A stretch of 5,415 bases of DNA from an uncultured Bacilli bacterium (GTDB lineage Bacteria; Bacillota_I; Bacilli_A; RF39; UBA660): positions 1 through 5,415 of the forward strand of contig CAJTUR010000049.1 of assembly GCA_910579535.1 (NCBI GenBank), read 5' to 3'. Shown here in pieces: positions 1 to 5,363 of this stretch (position 1 is the stretch's first letter; the number at the start of each line of letters is the position of its first letter). Under the pieces are notes generated by a model, which worked only from the letters and a program-made list of their open reading frames with translations, ran no database searches and had not been told where the DNA came from. Both the position numbers and the translations under genes were made by a program.

Positions 1-17
1 AGTGGGGTTATGCCCGA

Positions 18-46
18 CTGTTAAACACGCACCGTGTGTTTAACAG
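18..46. repeat. Perfect 11-bp inverted repeat near the left edge
   Basis: The arms CTGTTAAACAC (18-28) and GTGTTTAACAG (36-46) are exact reverse complements around a 7-base centre. In RNA the stem could add a G-U and a C-G pair, leaving a 3-base loop. Neither side is followed by a T-tract, so it is not an intrinsic terminator. A short GGG/CCC hairpin may sit beside it at about 4-15. It could be the terminal hairpin of a mobile element or an intergenic hairpin; the window edge hides the context. Confidence 0.6.
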
Positions 47-50
47 GTAT

Positions 51-72
51 ATAAAAAGCCCATAAAATGGGC
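51..72 (-). terminator. Intrinsic terminator of tRNA-Cys
   Basis: On the minus strand a 6-bp stem, GCCCAT / ATGGGC, with a TTT loop is followed directly by TTTTTATAT. It begins 10 bases after the tRNA CCA end. Position, stem and U-tract all fit a Rho-independent terminator that closes the tRNA transcript. Confidence 0.85.
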
Positions 73-82
73 GAATATTCAT

Positions 83-156
83 TGGAGGGCCTAGTCGGAT
101 TTGAACCAACGATCAGGGAGTTGCAGTCCCACGCCTTACCACTTGGCTATAGACCC
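83..156 (-). tRNA. trnC: tRNA-Cys (anticodon GCA)
   Basis: The 74-nt minus-strand sequence folds as a cloverleaf. The acceptor stem is GGGTCTA / TAGGCCC (one T-G pair), the D arm is GCC...GGC, and the anticodon loop is CTGCAAC with anticodon GCA. The T arm is GTTGG / CCGAC with loop TTCAAAT. The discriminator base is T, the known identity base for tRNA-Cys, and the CCA end is encoded. The outermost pair of the anticodon stem (27-43) is a T-T mismatch, a position often held by a wobble pair in bacterial tRNA-Cys. The gene has its own promoter and terminator, so it appears to be a single-gene unit. Confidence 0.95.
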
Positions 157-181
157 AAAATAAAAATAATTTATAAAACAA

Positions 182-210
182 ATTTTACACTATACTTATT
201 TTTTTGTCAA
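182..210 (-). promoter_or_regulatory. Sigma-70/SigA promoter of tRNA-Cys
   Basis: On the minus strand a consensus -35 TTGACA (205-210) is separated by exactly 17 bases from a -10 TAAAAT (182-187). Transcription would start near 175, about 19 bases before the mature tRNA 5' end. This is the best promoter match in the window and fits a highly expressed stable RNA. Confidence 0.8.
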
Positions 211-237
211 TGTTCTATACTTTATTATATGCTAAAA

Positions 238-676
238 ATGAAAAATGTAGATTATTTTTGAAGATAGAAAGAATATAGAAGATGGATTAAACTCCAAATC
301 AAATTTTAAAAGATATCAATAAATCTCATTCTATTGTTTTAAAAAAATTGATAGAAATAAAGATTACTCTTGCAATAAAATATTCAAATCTCCTCATATG
401 TGCAAATGTATGCAAATTTAGAAGTGGAAGTAGAAAAGAAAGATTTACTTTTCTGAAGAATAATATTTAATATTAATAATATTAAGACAAACTACTAATC
501 ATTTATATATTAATCATCCTGAAGTATTAAATTTTTTTAAAATCTTCTTTTATGATTATGTAAATCAAGGCATATTTAAATTTAGTTCACTAGATTTTCC
601 AAGAATCGTTAGATACAAAAAAAGAAAGATAAAAAACGTAGGAGCAATTTACTTTTTATTTAATGGTAATTTATAA
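238..676 (+). pseudogene. IS30-family transposase, decayed N-terminal fragment
   Basis: Three frames joined together resemble the N-terminal part of IS30 transposases. An ATG at 238 starts MKNVDYF. A one-base slip in the T-run near 255-259 then gives EDRKNIEDGLNSKSNFK, and another shift near 311 gives DINKSHSIVLKKIDRNK, which has the look of the family's helix-turn-helix. A Cys-containing stretch follows and ends in a stop. From 488 the first frame resumes with NHLYINHPEVL, FYDYVNQGIF and LDFPRIVRYKKRKIKN, the segment normally just before the DDE domain. The frame stops at 674-676 and the catalytic domain is missing. Only about 150 of the usual 300 or more residues remain. The family call rests on recalled motif patterns, not on a search. 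Confidence 0.7.
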
Positions 677-680
677 ATTA

Positions 681-1073
681 TCAATCATAAATATTGTCAT
701 TTCTAACAACCACATAATCTAAAAAAATTTTATAAAAAATCGCTATGCAACATGCTTTTAATGTTATTGGCATACTAGTTCCTTTTTCATAATTGGCATA
801 AGTACGTTAAGGAAATCCTAATAGCAATCCAAGTTTATATTGAGTAAGATTTGCTTCTGTTCTTAATTGTAGTAATCTAGTTCTAATAATTAATCTAAAC
901 TTACATTATAATAATTGGCAAAAAAATTACTTTCTTCTAAAGAAATATCATCTGTTCCTCTTTTCTTATTTTGAATATCTATCTTCTTTTACGCCCAATA
1001 TACCTGCAATATCTTTTTGTTTTAAGCTTTTATCTTTTCTTGATTCAGCAAATATAAGTTCAATATCACGCAT
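681..1073 (-). pseudogene. Tandem-HTH XRE-family regulator, broken
   Basis: From the ATG at 1073 the frame reads MRDIELIFAESRKDKS and KQKDIAGILGVKEDRYSK, then hits TAA at 966-968. After a frameshift the first HTH domain continues as DDISLEESNFFANYYNVSLD, with a stop at 890-892. After another shift a second HTH domain reads RLLQLRTEANLTQYKLGLLLGFP, a TAA at 807-809, then RTYANYEKGTSMPITLKA. A last shift in the poly-T run near 720-727 restores LDYVVVRNDNIYD and a TGA at 681-683. The internal stop replaces a position where this family commonly has Gln (CAA to TAA would explain it). The parent was a cytoplasmic DNA-binding protein of about 130 residues with two Cro/C1-type HTH domains. With several independent lesions it cannot be functional. 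I see no Shine-Dalgarno site before the ATG. Confidence 0.75.
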
Positions 1074-1242
1074 ACAACTATAACAATTTTAAAACAGTAA
1101 GAAAATGTAACTTGACTTTTCGCTGGCAACTAACTACAACAAGAATAAAAATAGGTATTACAATGTAATAATTCTTTTAAAAAATATTTTGTCTACCTTT
1201 TTTATTATAAATTTTAATCCGAAAGTAAGGTGGGAAAACTTA
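1074..1242. other. Non-coding stretch between the two XRE genes
   Basis: No coding frame on either strand looks like protein here. The one clear structure is the palindrome listed separately at 1156-1170. It would contain the upstream control region of the broken tandem-HTH gene and the 3' flank of the intact XRE gene. I see no convincing promoter or GC-rich terminator. Confidence 0.5.
1156..1170. promoter_or_regulatory. Operator-like 15-bp palindrome
   Basis: TATTACA-A-TGTAATA is a perfect odd palindrome with a TACA/TGTA core. It lies 83 bases upstream of the start of the broken tandem-HTH gene and 73 bases past the stop of the intact XRE gene. Dyads of this kind are typical operators for HTH repressors. 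Which protein would bind it is unknown, and in DNA this AT-rich a chance palindrome is possible. Confidence 0.3.
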
Positions 1243-1473
1243 TTATTTTAGCTTTGTGTTATTATTTTTCGATATTGTGATATCTATACCATGAACTTTT
1301 GCAATTTGTAAGAATGTATCTAAACTTATTTGTCTTTCAGCTTGTTCATAAGACTGTATGCTTCTTTCAGTTCTGAATATTGTATTGCCAAATTCTTTTT
1401 GAGTGAGTCCAGTCCACTCACGCATTATTTTAACTATCTCACTAGCAGAATATTCAGATGCTTTTAACTGCAT
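1243..1473 (-). CDS. Small XRE-family HTH transcriptional regulator
   Basis: The 76-residue protein is essentially a single Cro/C1-type helix-turn-helix domain (about residues 11-69). TQKEFGNTIF (24-33) forms the first HTH helix and RTERSIQSYEQ (34-44) the recognition helix. LDTFLQIAKVHGID (51-64) is the usual following helix pair, and the tail is short and basic. It should act in the cytoplasm as a DNA-binding repressor or activator; its target is not evident. The ATG is well supported by the Shine-Dalgarno sequence GAGGTGAT (1477-1484), three bases upstream. No toxin gene or other partner lies beside it, although single-domain proteins of this type are common in prophages, conjugative elements and antitoxin operons. 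It is the only intact gene in the decayed accessory stretch, which may mean it is recent or still selected. Confidence 0.85.
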   Translation of the reverse strand: MQLKASEYSASEIVKIMREWTGLTQKEFGNTIFRTERSIQSYEQAERQISLDTFLQIAKVHGIDITISKNNNTKLK

Positions 1474-1525
1474 TTTATCACCTCTTATCTCAAGCAGATA
1501 ATATGTCCAAATAATACTAAATTAA

Positions 1526-1555
1526 TACATAAAATTTATAAAACTATTTTGCCAA
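1526..1555 (-). promoter_or_regulatory. Candidate promoter of the small XRE gene
   Basis: On the minus strand TTGGCA (1550-1555) and TATGTA (1526-1531) are separated by 18 bases. Transcription would start near 1519 and give a leader of about 45 bases before the ATG. The -10 is only a moderate match, and AT-rich flanks make other choices possible. Confidence 0.4.
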
Positions 1556-1575
1556 CAGTCTATTCTAAAAAATAG

Positions 1576-1602
1576 AAAAATAAACCTTTCAAATTTATTT
1601 TT
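1576..1602 (-). terminator. Possible AT-only hairpin at the end of the envelope cluster
   Basis: AAAAATAAA and TTTATTTTT form a perfect 9-bp inverted repeat around a 9-base loop. It overlaps the stop codon of the 537-residue membrane protein. The stem contains no G-C pair, so termination would be weak. A second weak hairpin, with arms CTATTT and GAATAG, lies just beyond it at about 1560-1575. Confidence 0.3.
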
Positions 1603-3214
1603 ACTTTAAACGAAAAACATAACGTTTATCTCTTATGGTTACCAATAAATCCAACTTATCAGCATTTTTAATTTCTTCTTTGGCTTCAAAAACCACAACA
1701 TCTTTCATTAAATTGGTTGTTCGATTTCTAACCGATAAAAGAGTACTTTTCCCCTCTTTTTCATAACGAACATGAATAAAATGATCAAAAAATTTTGAAT
1801 TTGATTTTAAATTGCTCGCATAAATACTATTAGAATCTAACTGATAGTTCAAATTAAGAATCAGTAACGTTGTTTTTTCTATTGTACCACTCACATCTGT
1901 AGTAATTCGATCTTTAAGTTCACTACAAGTTCCATTTTTATAACAATGTTGATAAGAATACGTATAACTATTCTCTAACTGATAACTATTAATTTTAAGT
2001 GTAGTATAACCAATCGCTGAATCTTTAAAATTCCCAATTTTTTGTATATCAATTTCTTCGACCTCTTTGATGTTTTCCACTTTTCTAGGTTTTAATTTAA
2101 TATGTTTATACCTTCCAGTAATCTCTCCAGGTTTATAGTCAATGCCTTCTCTTATTTTAATCTCATACTGATCGGTTAAATCATTGGCATTAAGTTCATA
2201 AACCAACACATAATAATTTTTACTTTTTCTCTTAATTTTTTCTCCTTTATAAGGCAGACCATAATCAATAAAATAGTCGCCTCGATCAAGTGTAGGATAA
2301 ATCGTTTGTTCATTCAAAATCAAACGAAAATTTGTATAATCAAGTTCATAATCGTATTCCGTTTTATTTTCAATTAAAAATTGCACAGCCAAATAATATT
2401 TCCCATTCGTTATCACTTGTCCATCATAACCAAGATTAGACACTAAACTATCCGTCACTTTCATATTAAAATAATTATGAGTCATGGATTCACTAATGGT
2501 ATAAGTCTTATTATAAACGCCAAAATTCAAATACGTAACCGTTCCTAAAAAAATAACGATTGAAGCCAAAATACAACAAAAAACAAATGTATTTTCTTGC
2601 ACATAGTATTTAAACTCTCTTATAAAACGACGAATCGTACGCTCTACTTTATAAGAAGGCACATTAAGTTCAAATAAGAATTCTTCAGAATCCACCTCTT
2701 TGATCTCTAAATCAACAATATCTTTAGCGAAATTAAACTTTTTAATATCAAACCCTATGCCTCGCACAAACATTAAAGCAAAAAAGAAATACTGTGGCAA
2801 AATAAGCACCAAAGACACATCCCGATAGCCTCGAGCAAGTTGAGCACTAATTAAATCATGTTCCATATTACTTAGAATACTATGAGTAATGCCGATTAAA
2901 ATAAAGAGTCCTAAATAATACAAAATACTAAAAAAATACAGTTTAGTGGTCTTTTTCTTTTTTTTCATTAAATAATAGACCGCTAAAAGAACCGCCAAAA
3001 TCAAAAGAACACTACCATACATCAATAGATTTAAATGTTCTCCTGAAATATTGACAATATTCGTTGTATAATTATTACGTACATAAGTCCTGAAAAAACT
3101 CACAATTCTAGCGGTTTTCATAATTAAATAACCAATTGGTAATAATAACAACAAATGAATGATTTTAAAATGCTTAATCAAAAAAGCATAAGGTTTTTTT
3201 AGTATCAAAATCAA
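1601..3214 (-). CDS. Polytopic membrane protein with large beta-rich extracellular domain
   Basis: I do not recognise the full-length family. The 537-residue protein has five predicted membrane helices, at about residues 19-41, 62-83, 93-115, 133-152 and 209-230. A charged, acidic loop at 153-208 is probably cytoplasmic. Residues 236-537 should lie outside the cell. Within them 270-345 (KYYLAVQFLIENKTEYDYEL, then IKRKSKNYYVLVYEL) has the alternating pattern of a beta-sandwich and resembles DUF4352-like domains; that is inference. C424 and C430 flank YKNGT and could form a small disulfide loop. The start is TTG at 3214 or, two codons on, TTG at 3208; the Shine-Dalgarno AGGAAGGG (3219-3226) suits either, and the next Met is at residue 32. 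A run of eight T at 2958-2965, coding for lysines, is a frameshift-prone spot. The gene is last in the envelope cluster, 56 bases after the LysM gene. Confidence 0.8.
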   Translation of the reverse strand: MILILKKPYAFLIKHFKIIHLLLLLPIGYLIMKTARIVSFFRTYVRNNYTTNIVNISGEHLNLLMYGSVLLILAVLLAVYYLMKKKKKTTKLYFFSILYYLGLFILIGITHSILSNMEHDLISAQLARGYRDVSLVLILPQYFFFALMFVRGIGFDIKKFNFAKDIVDLEIKEVDSEEFLFELNVPSYKVERTIRRFIREFKYYVQENTFVFCCILASIVIFLGTVTYLNFGVYNKTYTISESMTHNYFNMKVTDSLVSNLGYDGQVITNGKYYLAVQFLIENKTEYDYELDYTNFRLILNEQTIYPTLDRGDYFIDYGLPYKGEKIKRKSKNYYVLVYELNANDLTDQYEIKIREGIDYKPGEITGRYKHIKLKPRKVENIKEVEEIDIQKIGNFKDSAIGYTTLKINSYQLENSYTYSYQHCYKNGTCSELKDRITTDVSGTIEKTTLLILNLNYQLDSNSIYASNLKSNSKFFDHFIHVRYEKEGKSTLLSVRNRTTNLMKDVVVFEAKEEIKNADKLDLLVTIRDKRYVFRLK

Positions 3215-3218
3215 TCAA

Positions 3219-3260
3219 CCCTTCCTAAAATAATAGTACCACAAAAAAAAAAGGAAGCAA
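3219..3260 (-). promoter_or_regulatory. Candidate internal promoter with T10 spacer tract, plus Shine-Dalgarno site
   Basis: On the minus strand TTGCTT (3255-3260) and TACTAT (3233-3238) are 16 bases apart. Ten consecutive T (3243-3252) fill most of the spacer. The Shine-Dalgarno AGGAAGGG (3219-3226) lies where transcription would begin, so the leader would be very short. The alternative -10 TATTAT gives a poor 19-base spacer. The same stretch could instead be a weak terminator after the LysM gene: a GGA/TCC stem extended by A/T pairs and followed by the T-run. Confidence 0.4.
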
Positions 3261-3270
3261 AGTCCATTTT

Positions 3271-3723
3271 TTAGCGATTTTTCTTCACCATAATTTGCCC
3301 AGGCATTAAATAAATAGTCGAATTATCATTCATTAATTCATCCTTATTCACTCTAAAAACATCCGAAACCATCCCTAAAGTATCCCCATCTTTGGTAATA
3401 TAATAACTATACCCACTCTTTGGAATCAATAATTCTTGATTAGGATATATATAATCATCCATTTCTAAACCATTCATACTAGCTAAAAGCTCTGGATTAA
3501 TGTTATACTTTCGAGCTATTTCATATAAATTATCGCCTTTTTCAATCACATAATAATTAAAATATTGATCTCTATTTTTAGGAACAATAATATCCATTCC
3601 AGCTCGGACCATATCATCGTAATAGATATTATTAATTTGTTTTAATACATCCACATTGGTATTAAACATTTTAGCCACATTTTCTAAACTTTCACCCTTC
3701 TTTATCGAATACTTATCAAACAT
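3271..3723 (-). CDS. Triple-LysM domain protein without signal peptide
   Basis: The 150-residue protein consists almost wholly of three LysM repeats, at about residues 5-48, 57-101 and 107-147. Each has the family signature: KKGESLENVAKMF, EKGDNLYEIARKYNI and KDGDTLGMVSDVF at the start, with IIVPK, LLIPK and IMVKK at the end. LysM domains are known to bind the N-acetylglucosamine of peptidoglycan. There is no catalytic domain. There is also no signal peptide or membrane helix, which is odd for a wall binder; SafA-type spore-coat LysM proteins, made in the mother cell, also lack one. The start is ATG at 3723, because Shine-Dalgarno AGGAG lies nine bases before it. An in-frame TTG two codons earlier would sit only three bases from that site. 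It lies 45 bases after the membrane-anchored protein and 56 before the polytopic one. Confidence 0.9.
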   Translation of the reverse strand: MFDKYSIKKGESLENVAKMFNTNVDVLKQINNIYYDDMVRAGMDIIVPKNRDQYFNYYVIEKGDNLYEIARKYNINPELLASMNGLEMDDYIYPNQELLIPKSGYSYYITKDGDTLGMVSDVFRVNKDELMNDNSTIYLMPGQIMVKKNR

Positions 3724-3768
3724 ACACAATCACTCCTAGTAATAAAGTATGTTTAAACCTATTTTTTG

Positions 3769-4872
3769 TTAAAAAATGTAAATCATATTCTTATAATTGA
3801 AATTCCATTCAAAAGAAGATAAGATTTTTTTCTCTCCACTGTACAAATTGTAATAACGAAGTTCATCTTGTACCAAATAATAGACTTCTTCACTATTTTG
3901 CTCTATAATCGCCTTAACTTCTTCATCAGTTATCTTTACTTTTGTACCACCTGTTTTATAATAAAGCTTTTGATCGTTTTCAATAAAAAATTCACCCAAA
4001 GAAGAAAATGTAAAGAACTTTTCACTTGTTGACAAACTATTTAACGTCACCGTTTCAAAATCGTTTTCATTATAAATTTTCCCCATTCCATCCTTACTAA
4101 TCGTACGCATAGCAAGGCGACTGGGATAAATCTCATACTCCTTTTTATTTTTCTTATCCATCAAATAAGCGGACTTCTTATGTACCCCTAAGAAATACGA
4201 CTCAAAAGAAAGATTTGAATCCAAAGCCATTTCTTTTACCTTACCATTTTTCTGAATCACAAAAAATTTTGAAAATTCATAAGTAGCTTGATAATCCGCC
4301 ATTAATAGAGCTTCTCCAACTTTAATAGTGAGTGGAATGGTATAAATATCCTTTGAATACAAAGGCACATTAGTTTTCTTTTTTTCACTAATTACATCAA
4401 AACCCTTATAATTCCAGATAAAAAAAGTTTTCTTATTTAAATCATAAATTTTATAATTATTATAATCCGAAAAAGACGCCTCTTCCTTTTTTTGAAAGAC
4501 TTCTGGTATCAACTCTTTATCCACTAAATGATAACTTAAAAGAGTTTTTGTATCACTACAAACAGGATAAAAAGAAAGTTTTCCTTCTATTTGAAGACAG
4601 GTTGTATTCTCTTTATTTTTAATTTCAATTTTTTTAACTAACTTTTTGTTAAAAGCATGCCCTTCTACATTTAATACATAATCTCGATCTTGATATCTAA
4701 ACACATATTGATACATCTTTTCTTTTTTATAATAACGCTCTGTAACCAAAACCTCATCAACCGTATATTGAATTTCATAACTTCGACTTCGAAACAAGAA
4801 AAAGAAACCAATAATGAGAAGAAAAAGAAAAGAATAAAGAACACTTTTTTTAATTTTTCTCTTTTTGTTCAT
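3769..4872 (-). CDS. Single-pass membrane-anchored extracellular protein, unknown function
   Basis: I do not recognise this 367-residue protein. It starts with the basic segment MNKKRKIKK, followed by a hydrophobic helix (about 10-28, rich in Leu and Phe) ending in RSRS. This fits an uncleaved N-terminal anchor, with residues 30-367 outside the cell. I see no lipobox. The exposed part is rich in Tyr, Lys and short beta-strand patterns such as FFIWNYKGFDVI, KLYYKTGG and EVYYLVQDELRYYNLYSG. The last two resemble repeated blades of a beta-propeller-like fold; that is inference only. C92 and C105 could form a disulfide. The ATG is preceded by AAGGA 11 bases upstream, inside the end of the PH-domain gene. 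Its stop TAG lies one base before this ATG, so the two are probably translationally coupled. Confidence 0.8.
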   Translation of the reverse strand: MNKKRKIKKSVLYSFLFLLIIGFFFLFRSRSYEIQYTVDEVLVTERYYKKEKMYQYVFRYQDRDYVLNVEGHAFNKKLVKKIEIKNKENTTCLQIEGKLSFYPVCSDTKTLLSYHLVDKELIPEVFQKKEEASFSDYNNYKIYDLNKKTFFIWNYKGFDVISEKKKTNVPLYSKDIYTIPLTIKVGEALLMADYQATYEFSKFFVIQKNGKVKEMALDSNLSFESYFLGVHKKSAYLMDKKNKKEYEIYPSRLAMRTISKDGMGKIYNENDFETVTLNSLSTSEKFFTFSSLGEFFIENDQKLYYKTGGTKVKITDEEVKAIIEQNSEEVYYLVQDELRYYNLYSGEKKILSSFEWNFNYKNMIYIF

Positions 4873-4873
4873 A

Positions 4874-5290
4874 CTACTGTTTTTCCTTCATCATAAATTC
4901 AGTGACCATCGTTTCAATTTCTGGCAAACTTTTCTTAGCCAAATTAGTAATAATAATCACTTCCTTAGCGGTATCAATCGTTATTTTTCCCCAACGCAGA
5001 CCTTGATAAACTTGCATATCATTAAATAAATCGGGCGTCACAAAATTTAAAGAATAGCCAAATAAGACTCTTTTTTGACCAATCATTAAGCGCTTATTAG
5101 TTAACGCTATCACCGCTGTTGAAAAAAAATCTAAAGGATTTTCATTTTTTTGTCCTACAAAAACATATAAAACTTCTTCTTCTGGATTTAAATGTTTTTC
5201 TATAACAGAACTATTTTGTTTTAAACGCCAAGCAATGGTTCTTTTATACTTTTCTTTAAAAAATAAAGCTTTTTCACTAACTACTCCCAC
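4874..5290 (-). CDS. YokE-like bacterial PH-domain protein
   Basis: The 138-residue cytoplasmic protein fits the YokE-like PH-domain family. After an N-terminal helical stretch (residues 6-35), the PH-like fold spans about 37-135. It includes VIALTNKRLMIGQKRVL (60-76), the family's typical 'T-N-K-R-L' strand turn, then LRWGKITIDTAKEVIIITN (98-116) and a closing helix LPEIETMVTEFMMKEK (122-137). Proteins of this family are mostly uncharacterised; many PH-like folds bind lipids or membrane proteins. I prefer the GTG start at 5290: Shine-Dalgarno GAGGTG (5297-5302) lies six bases before it. An in-frame GTG at 5299 is part of that same Shine-Dalgarno sequence and almost at the predicted transcript start, so it is unlikely. 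It is the first gene of the envelope cluster. Confidence 0.8.
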   Translation of the reverse strand: MGVVSEKALFFKEKYKRTIAWRLKQNSSVIEKHLNPEEEVLYVFVGQKNENPLDFFSTAVIALTNKRLMIGQKRVLFGYSLNFVTPDLFNDMQVYQGLRWGKITIDTAKEVIIITNLAKKSLPEIETMVTEFMMKEKQ

Positions 5291-5310
5291 GATAAACACC
5301 TCATAAAACT

Positions 5311-5339
5311 ATTCTACTGAAAAACCCTTGATTAAGCAA
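5311..5339 (-). promoter_or_regulatory. Promoter of the PH/LysM envelope cluster
   Basis: On the minus strand a -35 TTGCTT (5334-5339) and a -10 TAGAAT (5311-5316) are separated by exactly 17 bases. Transcription would start near 5304, only a couple of bases before the Shine-Dalgarno site, giving a leader of about 14 bases. It lies directly after the upstream terminator, which marks this as the start of a new transcription unit. Confidence 0.65.
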
Positions 5340-5340
5340 T

Positions 5341-5363
5341 AAAAAAACTACCTTAGGTAGTTT
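5341..5363 (-). terminator. Intrinsic terminator of the gene upstream of the cluster
   Basis: On the minus strand AAACTACC and GGTAGTTT form a perfect 8-bp stem with a TAA loop, running into seven T (5341-5347) and then ATTG. It should end transcription entering from beyond the right edge, insulating the envelope cluster from it. The plus-strand side has only three T, so it is unlikely to work that way round. Confidence 0.7.

Noticed and set aside
67..261. Plus-strand open frame of 64 codons at the left end
   Set aside because: It is the antisense of tRNA-Cys, a well-known false gene (GFEPTIRELQSHALPLGYRP is the tRNA read backwards), continued into the tRNA promoter.
83..1560. A genomic island integrated at tRNA-Cys
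   Set aside because: Integrases usually target the tRNA 3' end, which here faces left, away from the decayed region. The tRNA promoter is intact between them, and I saw no second copy of the tRNA 3' end.
3724..3768. A separate promoter for the LysM gene
   Set aside because: The 45-base gap has AT-rich stretches but no -35/-10 pair with acceptable spacing; read-through from the upstream gene is simpler.
4690..4896. Plus-strand open frame of 68 codons
   Set aside because: It lies antisense to the start of the membrane-anchored protein and mirrors its Lys- and Phe-rich N-terminus; it has no convincing ribosome binding site.
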